Part shown: piece by piece, positions 25,829 to 37,353 of the stretch | Layout of the letters: each line of letters begins with the position of its first letter | Numbering within the stretch: position 1 is the first letter of the stretch | DNA from: Lophius americanus | Taxonomy: Eukaryota; Chordata; Actinopteri; Lophiiformes; Lophiidae | Length of the DNA stretch: 64,000 bases | Assembly (NCBI GenBank): GCA_037951165.1 | Contig: JBBDHG010000009.1 | Span: 11,125,001 to 11,189,000, forward strand | Reading direction: 5' to 3' | Position numbers and translations under genes: made by a program | The notes under the pieces: model-generated | What the model was told of the DNA's origin: nothing | Database searches by the model: none | Seen by the model: only the letters and a program-made list of their open reading frames with translations

Positions 25829-28604
25829 ATAAAATGCCAATAACAGAGCTTTCACAATATTATTTATAAGTGGTTGAATACTTCGAACACAATAAGATTA
25901 TTTTGAATAAAACAATTGAAACATTGTCTTCATAAATATAGTAGTAATATACTATATTTATACTATATTTTATACTATATATAGTTATCATGGTCTATTC
26001 AATCCAAATAATTTATTTGGGTCATTGATCATTTAATTATAGTGTAATGTTTGTAAAATAATTTTTTTGATCATTTCAAGAAATATAATGAATAATAATG
26101 TGAAAATGTAATTATAAATAGTGTAAAGCAAACAGAGTAAAACATTTTCAAGGACATTGCACTCATTGTTTAATTCTTCCCTATTGACTTTTGTGTTCTC
26201 GTTACATCTGGTCACAGAAATATCTGAAAGAGAAGTGGATTGAAATATGTGTTTGCATGCTCAGCATGCCGCAGAATTATAATAAGCACTGGGACATGTC
26301 TTTATCTCTAAAGGGGTTATAATGTGATAAGCTAAACTAGACCCTCAAAACTCCCTACCAAGTGCAACCACGGGTGGGGGACCTCAATTGCTCCAGTTCA
26401 TTCTTTTCTCCCTCACAATTCTGTTCAGGTTATTACCCGCTACATGGCTAGATCGTCAAAAAATGGATGGACGTGAACAGAACCAGATAGGGCTTGTGAA
26501 TAGCGGGAGGGACTTATTTTTCCAATCGTTGTTATTTGCAAATGGCTTTATTGTGTCGAGGTGTCGGAGAGTGGGGGACGCTAGTGAGGAAAAATGCTGG
26601 AGAGTATTTTAAAAAGCTGACAAAAAGAAGAGAGAAAAGGGGACATAGCATCTGGTAATTTGTTTCAGCTAGCTTAGCCTAATGATGTAAGCAGATTACT
26701 TCCCAACAGAGTGGGAAAGGGGCGTAGGGAGCTCTTTCTTTTTTCTTTCCTTTTTCTTTTTGTGTCTCTGGTGGGTCTTTCCCATTACAGATCGAGACAG
26801 GAGCCTCTCTCTTATACACAGCTGGTTCCTATGGGTTACCCCGTTTGAGCTCTTCCATGCCATTTGATAATTCACATAGGCCTACTCAAAAAGTAGACTT
26901 TCATCAGATCAGAAATTGTTCTGGCACACAGTAGGGGCTTTGGGCTTGATTTGCAGGCTATTTTAACATCTTAAAGTCAGGAACCTAACCAACTATGTGA
27001 GGTGGGATGTGAGCCACTCGATGCTGTGGGTGCCCCTGGCCCAATTTGCTCCGTCTCCTCAGAGAGCAGAGATCAGTGCTATGCCCAGATTGAAAGGGAG
27101 GGCAGGAACCCGGCGTGATAAAGGACACTGGCTCCCTGTCAATATGTGGAGGAGACTGGAGGATGAAACACACCATTAAGAGCAATTTAGAGTGTTGCTC
27201 TAAATTTCAGCAGGCCTGATCGATCCTGACAGGAGGGCATCGGAACGCCTGCCAGATCACTTAAACCACTGCCCCTTGTCTCACGTTGCTTAATGTCATG
27301 TCATTGGCTATCATTCCCAGTCGAAGAGTGAGCCGCTGGATTTCATTTCAATTACAATTTATAGGATTACCTTTTATTTTTACACATCAGTAATCAATGA
27401 GGATTTTGATAATAATGTTATAATGCAATCTCAGTATTGCATTCTGCTTTTTTTCCCCTTCCATTCTTAATCCAAAGAGAAATCCTCTGAGACTCGCTGT
27501 CCTGTTGGTTTATTGATTTTGTTTCCCTTGCGCTGTGATCATGGGACAGAAACTTGAGAGACAAGGTCCATAAAAGAGAGTGTACCTTACAGGAGGGTTC
27601 AAACATCAAACAGGTAGATTCTGTCACAATAACAACAATGGAGAGTAATCCAATTTACGAATTAAAAAAATAAATAAAAATGAAATATAGATGACATGAG
27701 ACATAGATTTTCAAAAGTTTTTTATTGTATTGAAAGAATAATTGTATAGTCAACAATTTAAACACGGGAGTTTTACTGCATTCATGTGATGGTAAAAGGT
27801 ATTTCGGAGTACATCATTTTGTTCAGTAAATTAAATCTAACTGTTTAAAAAAGACAACAGCTGTGTTTAATACATGCAACATAACTGTGTTCAGTTAGCA
27901 TCAGATGACGTTTTTTACTTTGAAACATAACTAGTTGTATCCTTAACAATTAAAACAAGGAGGTTTCATTAACATTATAGTAAGGGGTTTTGGAATTACA
28001 TAATTGTGTTTAGTATTTGCCACATAATTGGATTCAGTTAGTAAAATGTTACTTTACTTTATTATTTTCAACATAACTGTCTTGTGTAAGCAGGTAAAGT
28101 GAGATTCGCTCAAATGTATTTAGTAATAATTCATTTTCTGATCTTTATTTCCGTTTGCTAAATTTGCTGGGAATGGTTGACATAATAAATGTAATGTTTA
28201 ATTTCTCAGATTGTATTCATAGGGCTCATTTCTTATATGATTGCAGCCCAAGACAAAACAATGAAAAACAAAAATTGGATCAACTGTTTAACACAAACTG
28301 TTTACTTTGTAAACTTTCTTGAAGTTAATTGTGAAACCTGAAGCAAATCTGACAAAATAAGTAGCAAAGTGAGTTAAAAATATGTAACACTGTTTATTCT
28401 GGTACCAGGTGTAAAATATTACGTGTTACTATATGTTTTGCACTAACTTGATGAAATGTGTCATGTGTAATGTGTAAATAGAATGTGTTGTTGAGATCCT
28501 CAGTCCTAGCATATGCTGCGTGTTATTATTATTGCAGCGCCTCTATCTGCCAGCGCTGACATTTTATATGCCTTCTATTTATTAGTTGGGATGTTCATTG
28601 AGGC
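25829..28604. other. Unique stretch with a hairpin-bearing CNE-like block
   Basis: No gene is recognised. It is AT-rich at 25830-26220 and 27640-28500. A more complex block at about 26990-27340 has overlapping open frames on both strands and a perfect 9-bp inverted repeat (27184-27206). Open reading on both strands together with TA-core motifs suits conserved non-coding DNA as well as it suits an exon. No strong splice pair was seen. Confidence 0.45.
27184..27206. repeat. Perfect 9-bp inverted repeat (hairpin) with overlapping alternative stem
   Basis: AATTTAGAG (27184-27192), a 5-nt loop TGTTG, then CTCTAAATT (27198-27206) make a perfect stem. A second, mutually exclusive stem is AGAGCAA (27179-27185) with TTGCTCT (27195-27201). 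It sits in unique sequence, away from microsatellites. Confidence 0.7.
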
Positions 28605-28700
28605 ATCTCAGGTTAAGTATCTTGCTCAGTGTCTGACTGCAGATATTGAACCTGTAGCCCTCTTGTACCAAGTTCAGTTCCCTAACCGCAACCAGTTTGC
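28605..28700 (+). repeat. Degenerate dispersed-repeat tail (fish SINE/LINE type)
   Basis: GGTTAAGTATCTTGCTCAGTG is followed by a GATATTGAACCTGTAGCCCTC block and 'TTCCCTAACCGCAACC'. This follows the order of a widespread teleost repeat tail (GGTTAAGTGTCTTGCTCAAGG ... TTGAACC(T/G)GCGACCCT ... CCCTAACCGCTAGACC). The copy is diverged and incomplete. The family assignment is from memory only. Confidence 0.5.
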
Positions 28701-28908
28701 CCCTTTGGAGGATGAGGTCTCAGGAAGAGTGGTGCTGTGTATACCACACAGACAGTGATCTATTCTGTGTCTGATATCATGTTGCTCCATGTCACTGACT
28801 GATGTTACCTGCATCCCCCCATGATGATTAGATCCATGGCTGCGCCTACACTTCCCTTATAAAAATCAGTTCCTTTCTTTTAACCCACAAAACGCCAAGT
28901 CCTTTATC

Positions 28909-28939
28909 CGAGAGAGAGAGAGAAAGAGAGAGAGAGAGA
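28909..28939 (+). repeat. (GA)n microsatellite
   Basis: GA units with one GAAAG interruption. A simple-sequence repeat. Confidence 0.9.
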
Positions 28940-31900
28940 ATGAGTAAGGTGAGGTAGGGAGGAAAGGAATAGGTGAAGTTGTTTGAGAGGTGATATTGCT
29001 TCATTGGTTGCTGTCATTCCATCCTTGACAAATGCTCCTCGTCTGAGTTGTGACATGCTGCACTGTATAAACCTGTTATGAGCTGGAGTATAAGTTACGT
29101 AAGTCTCAATGGTCTGAGACACCTGCTAAGCACATTCACATGTAAGGAAATATAATGTAATCAAAATAATGGAGGCAACGTAAAAGATTTATCTCCCATT
29201 ATGAGCATCCTTGTTCTGTTTTACTGCAACCTCTAACCTTCGGACAAGAGGAAGACTTCTGAAAATGGAGAGCCATATTTAGCTGCAAAATTATTTGCAC
29301 TCCCTGTGCAAACTCAATTATTTTTATAATAAAGTAATTTTAACGGCAGCTTTAATGTCCTAATGATGCTTTTGATGATCATCACTTGCAATAAACAATC
29401 AAAACACAACAAAAAAAACCTTGAAAAAAAACAAGACTTTCAGACAGTATTATTTCTATCACCACCACACAACAGATTTCTAGAAGATAACATATGTTGT
29501 TGTAAAAAATACGAGACTAAAAAATGAATCAATCAATAAATACACATGGAGTAATTTGTATTAAATGTTTTTAACAGAAATATACAGATATTGAGCTTGA
29601 AGTTTTTTGTTTTTTTCCTCACATTGACAAAATTGAACTTTTAGCCCATCGTACCTTTAATGATTTGTCTGGTGCATATCTTCAGGGGCTGTCTGTGCCA
29701 CCAGCTGAGGCGTTAATACAAATATAGCAGACAATTTGTGAACTAACCTGTTTTTAAGTGGCTTTTTCCAAAAGTGTGATAGGCAGGTGGATGAAGATGG
29801 TAGAAGTAATTAGATATTTGCAGTTGTTGAACCATCCTGAGAATTAATATTTTTCAGGTAACACCAACCTAACACACAAATTTATTAACAGATCATTACG
29901 TTAGTCGATGTTTTTATGGATTTATTTTTAATCCATCAACAAAATGAACATCTTGTTTATTAATCCCATTAGCTGCAGTTGTTTTTCCTTAAAGAAATAG
30001 TAGGGCAATTGATGAAGTCTAAGCTCCACCTTTATCGCCTCTCTATTTTGTAATCACAGGGAGTTTGGCAGCATAACGTAATTAGTTTGCACGCCAGATT
30101 TCCCATGAGTCCCAACCTAGCTCAAAGCCATTCCCTTCCTCATCAGCAGCCCAGAGACTAAACACCTACTTTATCTGGTTTCCCCAAGGCTGTCCATCCA
30201 CGGGGAGTCAGGGTGCCCTCAAAAAGAGGGCCAATGAGAGCCGCAGCGCCTCCGGCTGCCATGGGTGAAACTTCAGATGGCAGATGGCACGGGGAAAGAA
30301 AAAAAACATATCTTGAAGGTAGTACTGCCAAACAAAAGTGGAACATCATATCCTAGAGCCTTGGGTCCCAGAGCTGGGATTAAAGAATGGGATACCTGTT
30401 TAAAGCAGCCTCAAATGTCTTAATTTCAGTAAGTGACAGTGATCAAAGTGACTGATGTGTGGAGGCATGCTGCAGGGTATTTTTATGTTTGCGCCAGTTG
30501 ACAATAACGATGGAAAGGTTTCGCTGCTTTTTCAAATGTCAGCGCTGATAAACAGCACTGAGGCAGGGTGTCAGTCATTGCAGCAGCCGTGTGCTGTAAC
30601 ATAGGGTGGTGCTGTAGCTTGGGTTTAGCTGTATTATGCATTATGTGTTTAATGTACGTCAGTGCCACAGCGTGATCTGTGCCCCCAATAAGTCCTTTTT
30701 CTATCTTATCCAGTTCACTCTTGTCTTTGCAAGTATTTTTAGATGTGTATACAACTGAAATACCTTTGCCAGTCAATGGCAAGAAGTGATCACGCAGTTT
30801 TTAATATTACAAGGCCCATCTGGGAGAAGGACCCTTTTCATTCGACATACTTGGCTGCTTGTCGCCTCACCATAATGGGCACGTTGGACGAGCTCTGAAG
30901 CAATAGCCAATTAAATGCATTGAAGGGGATGCCTCGAGGCCCTGCATGAAAGGCTTCAGGTGTGAAATGCTTGTTTTTCAAGAGTGCTGCAAATGTTGGC
31001 TACTTTCAAGTTTGCTATTGCCCCCTTCCAGCCCACCCCAACAGCCCTTCTCATGTGGAGGAGGTTAGAGGCTAGAGGTGATGGGCAAGAGAAGACCACT
31101 TAAGTACAATTTTCTATTCAGTGTTCCAAACCTGTACACTCTCACTGCTGCCTCGTAACAACCAAGAGAATTTCAGATGATGCAGACAATAGCTTTTTAG
31201 CGCACAATGGAAAGAAGAGGAGAAGCTGGAGGCCAGACGGGGGGGAAATATGGTTGTGACAGAATGTCTGTGCGTGAATCCAAACCAGAGGCTGAGGTTG
31301 TTTTTTGTCAGCGCGGTTAACTGGAGGTTGTGTTAAAGGAGATGGGCTGTTTGTTAATTGTTATCATCTCTGACCAGATCAGGTACAATAACAACTCTAT
31401 ACATTATTGAATACAACAGAAACTTGAAAAAAAAACATTGTGAAGGAATTTCTGTTTTAGAAATTTGTTTTCACACCCTTCACAGAAGGGAAGACTGTTC
31501 ATTCATAGGTCAAGTGTAAGATTTTTCTATTTGTATTTATGGTTTGTTAGCGCCAGAATTTATGACTGAACTGCTCTAATCATGCTTGAAGCATATATCT
31601 ATTCTGCTGTATTTTTAGTCTCAGCTCTCACAACTTGCTAAACCAGCTGAGATCATTATTGAGGAGTAACATTAAAAGATGCCTGCGGGGGACTGAGAGG
31701 GAATAAATCCAGGGGATATTAATCTTATTAGGATCATACATCACCATGATGTCAGGTAAGGAGACAAATGAACGGGCGCCTGTTTATCTGAGCTAGGCTA
31801 TGTGGTTTACCTAGCTGTTGCTAAGGGCACATATTGCCACTAATAAACTGGTTAAGTCTGAGCAGAGTGATTGTAATGAAGTTAAGGGACTGGCTTGTCT

Positions 31901-31999
31901 GAGCTCTCAGCACTACAGCCAGCCGTTCTCACATCCCCCTTTTTATCTGTCTAGATTGGGGAGGCCCCTTTCAATAAGATGAAGAGAGGAGAAATAAAA

Positions 32000-32170
32000 A
32001 TAAATGGAGTCCATTAGAAGAAGCAATGCATCAACTGCTTGATAAAGTGATTAATAAACAGGCTGAGATTGTGATTGATTAAAACATTTAATCAAACTGT
32101 TGAAAAGCACTATTGGCAATGATGCATAAATGGCCCTGCACATTTTAAATCTATTAAACGCTACATAGAC
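32000..32170. promoter_or_regulatory. Candidate conserved non-coding element with homeodomain-type palindrome
   Basis: The block is repeat-free and AT-rich but complex. It holds GTGATTAATAAACAGG, a perfect spaced palindrome TGATTAAA-ACA-TTTAATCA (32076-32094) and further ATTA/TAAA cores. Closely spaced inverted TAAT-type half sites are what paired-type and HOX/PBX-class homeodomain dimers bind. No alignment was available, so conservation and enhancer activity are inference. Confidence 0.3.
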
Positions 32171-32791
32171 TTTGTTGTTTCTTTCTAGATTTTCAAACCT
32201 ACGCTGATCGGAAACATGAAAAAAAAAATCATGTGTTTTTAGGTAAAAGACTCGTAACCTCAGATTTTTGCATAATTAACCATTATGGCACAATGACATT
32301 TTTTTTGTTGCTGCTATGAATGATGTTCGTACCAGGAGAATCAAATTGATGAGCATACGATACACTGTGTAATGTTAATAGTTGAGTAGTGTGTTAATAA
32401 TTCATGTTGGTCTAAAGAAGACCTACCTTTAGGATTAGTTGGAAGGAAAATAAAGAAAACTAAATGATAGCTAAAGCCAAATAACAAAATAAATAAAAAG
32501 TCAAGATAAAATCAGACGTACTCTATTTTTGTTTTAAATAATTACATTGAACTACTTTTTGTTTACAAACTCTTAAAATTCTGCCCCACTACAGCAAGCA
32601 GCAAATATTGGAATACATTTTAGGATTTATCAAATCCATTTAGTCATTTGATAGGAGATAAGAAACTAAGTGAATGGTCTTCTCCAGTAAGATGTAGGCT
32701 TTTTATGTGAATGCAACATTAATGCTTGTGTATACAATTTAAGACTTTCACTGAGTAATCCAGGGGAACCCATAACAAATTACATTCTAGA

Positions 32792-33765
32792 CTACATGTG
32801 TAAAACTCAAGGTCTGCGGACCACATCCGGCCCGCACAACAATTATAACCGGCCCGCGATACATTGTATTTATAATAACTGACCCTCTGGTATACAGCAG
32901 AAAAAACAGGTACTAAAAATCCCAGGATGCACTGCGGTAGCCGACTTGTAAATCAAGAAGGCCTATCACTTCTCCCTGCTCCTCTGTTGTCAGATATCAG
33001 CATTTATCCAGTCACTCTAATAAACATTCGGAAACTTAGAAAACATGCTGAAGAGAACGGGAGGAGATATAGATGAAAATTTAAAAAGAAATTTATATTA
33101 GTAAGTTGCACGCATGTATTTGTAAATAGAACGCACATTTTAATTTAATGGCGAGGTGTGTTCATGTCCTCAAGCTGTTCAACATGTGTCAGTGCTGTTG
33201 TATTAAAAACAAGAAAACACGTGAAGTTGCTCACATTTAATGTGAAATCCACCCGTAGGCTGTTCACCCGACTGTTTTTCTGAGGAGCCGCTGCTCCTGA
33301 CTGCAGGGACAGTTACGAAGAGCAACTGTCTACTTTTACAGTTTTATTGTGACACAAGAAAGAAACAGATGATTGAGCCCAGCCATTTACCAAGGGTCAT
33401 TTAAAATTCCTTCTTGTTGATATTGTTAATAAATGTTAATAGATGTAATTTGTTACTTGAAAAATACATTTTTTCTTGGCTGTTATTGATTCCTGTGAAT
33501 CAAAACTTTTCATTGGAAAACATTTTGTGAAACTATGCCGATAGACAGGGAAAAATAAATTAGTTATGATGATCTTTTTTGAAAATCTTCTCGGTAATTT
33601 GAGTGTTTCAATTCTGCTGCTGTTCAGAATTCTTTAAATTAGTAATTAATTAATGATAGAATGTCATAATAGCTCAGATTAAGCATGGTCAATTTTAGTC
33701 CCGTTTGGCCCTGTGGTATCCAACATTAATTTTTTCCCCCTCTGTGATTGAGTTAAATATCCCTG
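32792..33765 (+). mobile_element. Non-autonomous or internally deleted hAT-type DNA transposon
   Basis: The left end CTACATGTGTAAAACTCAAG is followed by 'GGACCACATCCGGCCCGCAC' and 'CGGCCCGCGATACATTGTAT'. This is the characteristic start of hAT (Charlie-like) elements whose consensus opens CAGGGGTGTCAAACTCAAGG and continues with CCGGCCCGC repeats. The right end GATTGAGTTAAATATCCCTG (33746-33765) is the degenerate inverted copy. Inside is an ATG (33044) opening a short frame MLKRTGGDIDENLKRNLY before a stop, perhaps the start of a decayed transposase. The copy is about 970 bp, far shorter than an autonomous element. I found no matching 8-bp target duplication, so the ends are approximate. Confidence 0.6.
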
Positions 33766-34790
33766 TCGTAAACCATGTATTCTGTAATCTGTAAATGAAT
33801 ACAGTTTAAAAAGAACCTTCCAAACACAGCATATAAGTAAAGATATTGGTTTTTTTTGCTCAAAAATTGGCACATTTTTCCCTTTCAAACAAAATAATAG
33901 TGATTGACTGAAGTTGTAATGTGGACTCTTTTTAAAGATGCCTCAGATATGTCCATATAAGCCTGCGTTTTACTTCCCTAAGGCTGATAAGCAATGACAA
34001 CAATCACTTTCAGCTTCTTCGTAGTGGGTGAGTGGGTAGTCAGCTAACAACATCCCTGAGACTTAAATGTCATTCAAATCCACTAATGCAAAGGGGAGCA
34101 CATCGAGCAGATTGACACGTCAAGCTTGGTAAAGTTCAACCTTGATGTATAGCACATTAAGATGAGATATTACAGATGTTGGAATTATCAGTAATGAGTG
34201 ACCTCATGTGCCAAAGGGTGCTGGGTAAAAGTACTGCTTTGCTTTTAAGATGCGGAGCACAAGGGAAGATTGGCATGCGTTTGCAAATGGAATGCTTTTA
34301 TTGAAAAGAATGAGGCAAATTGAGGGAAGATAATTCTAAGAATAATTTCCACAATCTGTGGAAATGTACAACGTCCGTTTATCGGTCTAGAGCTGCCGAG
34401 TCACGGAGAGTGTGCATTTATTCTGCAAGTTATCGTCATAGTTACAATGCAATCATTCACATTTACCTGATAAATTCACGAGTAACTGACTAAACTTACG
34501 CCACTTGGAAAATAAGGAGACACAAATGAACACATCTGTTATTTAACAATTTGTGTATTTATAGAGCTCAAACGCTCATGTACATTGAATCACCTTTGAG
34601 GCTTGTTTGAGGTTTTTCATTCAGGCCCTACAAGCATAACAAACACAAACAAGCAGAGTGGGCTCTGCTTCAGCACTGAGTTGTAGATGAAAGCCTCCTG
34701 GCTAAATACACAATGGAAATATACTCGCACAGGTTACTAAATTAAGTTAAATGAGTTTTAATTCAGTTGACATCAGGCTCTGTTACTGAC
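33766..34790. other. Unique stretch between transposon copies
   Basis: No gene is recognised. The minus-strand frame 33679-33888 starts inside the preceding transposon's end and is spurious. The rest is ordinary AT-rich sequence without identifiable repeats. Confidence 0.5.
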
Positions 34791-34915
34791 AACGGTGGTG
34801 GAAAGTAACTAAAGAAATACTGAAATACCTTTTTAAGGCATTTCACAATTTCCATTTTATTCCAGGGCGAGATAATGTACTTTTTTTTCTTTCTACTATA
34901 ATTATCTCACCGCTG
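34791..34915 (+). repeat. Degenerate percomorph dispersed repeat ('GGAAAGTAACTAA' family)
   Basis: It starts AACGGTGGTGGAAAGTAACTAAAG and continues with a TTTCCATTTTATTCCAG block and an AATGTACTTTTTTTTCTTTCTACT block. This matches the order of a very common percomorph repeat, from memory: GTGGTGGAAAGTAACTAAGTACATTTACTC ... TATTTCCATTTTATGC ... TATTGTACTTTTTTACTCCACT. The copy is diverged and seems to end or be interrupted at about 34915. Confidence 0.6.
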
Positions 34916-35970
34916 GCTGAAGGTGAGACTGTGGGAATAAATGGTTGATGGTTTTTTCTATCGCTATTGAGGTGTGAGGTGATGTCATACATATGCGTCA
35001 AGCGAAACTTTCTGAAAAATTGATTAACATTTATTGAAAAAACAATAATTTAACTTCCCCGTTACATGGCGCTTGATTTCGTCCTCTGCTCAAAAGGTAT
35101 TGAATTACGATATTTGAAATTTGACGACATTTAATCTTAAAAATCTACCTTTTTGAGTTAGTTTCTAACAACCAGAAGCTGCTTTCTGGACTTCTTGTTG
35201 TGAGCCGTACACATAATACGTGTTTAAAACTTCAGAGACACGTTTACCGTTTCGCCTCATATACACGTATCTCCATTCTGTTTCTGTGACTACTTCTGCA
35301 GCCATCTCAAAGGCAGAACATCTGAGCAGTCATCAGGACAGAGCGACGGAATAAAGGCCCACCAGGTCCGCCTTGAAAAGGCTTGTGGTGGTCCACTAAT
35401 GAACTGGCTTCCTTCTAGCCTGAAAATACCTCTCCCCTATTTCAGCTGGTATAGGCTGCTAACAACATCTTCCTCACCTACAATTCTGCAAAACTACACT
35501 TTATGTAATTATTTTGAAATAGAAATATGATAAATTAACAGTAATCTTATTTGCTTTAGTCAGGTGAAGCAGCTACACTGGAAAGTGAAGTACATCCAAA
35601 CTGTTAGTGTACTAAACTGCCTATTGGTATGGGATACTGGGAAAAAGCAAGTAATGGCAGCTTTCATTACCCCACACTAGTAAAAATAATAAAATAACAT
35701 CATCCAAAATAAGTGCCAATTAAATTATGATGTTTCTGAAGTTTTCAATGCATGGTGCCATTTGAAGACGTTAGGTGTGACAGCGACAGAGGAGTTTTCT
35801 TTCACTTTATCAAACATGATACACTTCCAGATTAGTTTTCTGTTTGAGCCCTTGTCTACATAAACCTAGTTACATGTTCACAAAGATATATATTCACAGG
35901 AACCAGACCTTAGTAAAGGCAGTTTAAAATGATTCAGTTTACAGTAGCGCCGATGTAAATTGGTGGTAAC
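34916..35970. other. Unique or unrecognised stretch
   Basis: No gene is seen. It may hold further decayed pieces of the preceding repeat (for example around 35560-35700), but nothing aligns well by eye. Confidence 0.4.
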
Positions 35971-36174
35971 CAGGCTTTGGAGGGTTACTTTTAAAATGTA
36001 ATCCGTTACAGTTAGTAGATACTTGTTGAAAAATGTAGTTTCAGTAGTTTTACAGAATGTAAGTGTAACATGTTTTTTAGGTAACTGTAACGGAATACAG
36101 TCACCTGTTTTTGTATCCAAACTACCTAACGCAATTACATGTTGCGTTAGGTATTCCACTACTCCCCAAGAATG
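35971..36174. mobile_element. Short hAT-like MITE with imperfect 8-bp target duplication
   Basis: The 204-bp element has diverged inverted ends. Its left end CAGGCTTTGGAGGGTTAC and the complement of its right end resemble CAGTGTTGGGGAGTAAC, the start of a common teleost hAT-like MITE. Inside are AATCCGTTACAGTTA, GGTAACTGTAACGGAATACAG and a perfect 12-bp hairpin TACCTAACGCAA-ttacatg-TTGCGTTAGGTA (36123-36153). The 8 bp on the left, GTGGTAAC, and on the right, GTGATAAT, match at 6 of 8 positions and differ only by transitions. That fits an old hAT target-site duplication. A minus-strand open frame across the element has no transposase motif. Confidence 0.65.
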
Positions 36175-36182
36175 GTGATAAT

Positions 36183-36203
36183 CCTTAGCCTGTCAGGCTA
36201 AGG
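36183..36203. repeat. Perfect 21-bp palindrome
   Basis: CCTTAGCCTG-T-CAGGCTAAGG has perfect 10-bp arms and a single central base. It starts 8 bp after the MITE end and runs into AGGCTAGGGTTAGG, a short telomere-like stretch, and then the TTC array. Confidence 0.85.
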
Positions 36204-36228
36204 CTAGGGTTAGGCTTACCCCAAAGCT

Positions 36229-36271
36229 TTCTTCTTCTTCTTCTTCTTCTTCTTCTTCTTCTTCTTCTTCT
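36229..36271 (+). repeat. (TTC)n trinucleotide microsatellite
   Basis: About 14 uninterrupted TTC units, purine on the minus strand. Homopurine/homopyrimidine mirror repeats of this kind can adopt triplex DNA. Confidence 0.95.
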
Positions 36272-36406
36272 ACTTTTGGCTATTGAGGTAGGTACAGCAG
36301 AGCTTCTTTTCCCCTCCATAGTTATGGCTGGGACCCTGCTGGTTAGTAGTACCTGTGACAGTATTTGTTAATCTTGGCCCCGATCGATCCATTTTGGAAA
36401 TCTGTC

Positions 36407-36490
36407 TTCCGCATATTAATTTGGCATAGGTTCAAAATCTGATACTATTCCATTTATCCGAGATTGGAATCAGCACTAGAAATACAGTGA
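36407..36490 (+). repeat. Dispersed teleost repeat, LINE-2-tail-like (copy 2)
   Basis: It opens 'TCCGCATATTAATTTGGCAT' then AGGTT, the same order as the copy at 2642-2745. It then continues with a CCATTTATCCGAGATTGGAA block and a CAGCACTAGAAATACAGTG block. Copy 2 keeps the 'CATTTATCCG' part that copy 1 lacks. Together they reconstruct the order of a known teleost repeat tail. Confidence 0.6.
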
Positions 36491-36765
36491 ATTGTTTGCG
36501 TTGGTTCACACAAAGCTTTATTATGCCGTATTACAAAATGATCAACTTGGTTTGTTTGTTTTCAGTTTTTTACATTTCAACATCATCTCTATGTCTTGTC
36601 AGTTATTTCTTCATTTTAACATCTGTATCAGGTAGGGCTGCAACGAATAATCAACCTAATCGTCAAATCAGTTATGAAATTAGTTGTCGACAAATTAAAT
36701 AGTAGATTAGTCATTGGAAACTGCCTCTGACACCGCGTAATACGAAGGAGGTGAACATTAGTGCC

Positions 36766-36945
36766 ATGGCGACACCAAAGCGACAGAAAACATCAAAGGT
36801 GTGGGAGTGTCATTTGTCCCTCAACAAAAAATGTGGTAAACTGAAAAAGCTGGCGTGGAGCACGTCAGTACTGCTGGAGCATTTGAAGCGGAGGCACGTT
36901 GGCTCTGTAGACGATGAAGACGAGTCTCTGAAGCTAGTTGGCTAG
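36766..36945 (+). pseudogene. Truncated hAT transposase, N-terminal BED zinc finger
   Basis: The 59-residue frame starts MATPKRQKTSKVWE, and its K-V-W-E with a following small-hydrophobic pattern is the usual N-terminus of BED fingers (ZBED/hAT). BED fingers bind DNA through a Cys-x2-Cys ... His-x3-5-His zinc site. Here one Cys remains (in KKCGKLKKLAWSTS), the position of the second Cys is Leu, and the His pair is intact in EHLKRRH. One zinc ligand is therefore missing and the finger is probably non-functional. The frame stops after a short acidic linker (DDEDESLK) with no hAT dimerisation or RNase H-like domain. The ATG at 36766 is preferred over an upstream GTG because it matches the family start. 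It is a relic, not a host gene. Confidence 0.65.
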
Positions 36946-37300
36946 CTCAGTGTTAAAGTACGTGTACTTAATGCTTCTGCTGGGTTTAACGTGACTTTTG
37001 AAATGTATTGAATTAATTAAATCACTATGATGCTCTTCACGTTACAAATGTTCCCCTACGTTAAAATCATATAAGTTGCATTTCTCATGGAGACGTTTCA
37101 CATTACTGCTGAAAGTGTGTTGCTTCCTGTCGAGTGCACACGTCTCTGCATGTCCAATGTGTGCTGCATCCAGCTTGAAAAAGCTTTAACCTCATGTAGT
37201 TGTTGACTACAGACTTTACAAAAAAATGACTTTTTTTCTACCCTTGTTTATTTTCATGAATCTAAATGGATGTTTTTATTTGATTCCAGAGAAACTGCTG

Positions 37301-37304
<4 letters not shown>

Positions 37305-37350
<46 letters not shown>

Positions 37351-37353
37351 TTT
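37305..37353. repeat. (TA)n microsatellite followed by poly(T)
   Basis: TA run at 37305-37332, then a T homopolymer at about 37333-37353. It lies inside or at the end of the hAT fragment. Confidence 0.9.

Larger units (their letters stand above)
28701..32791. other. Unique stretch with a GA repeat and CNE-like blocks
   Basis: No gene is recognised. A GA microsatellite lies at 28909-28939. Complex, repeat-free blocks lie at about 30060-30300 and 31560-31740. The block 32000-32170 contains a TAAT-type palindrome and is listed separately. Open frames such as 30483-30782 on the minus strand have no domain or splice support. Confidence 0.5.
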
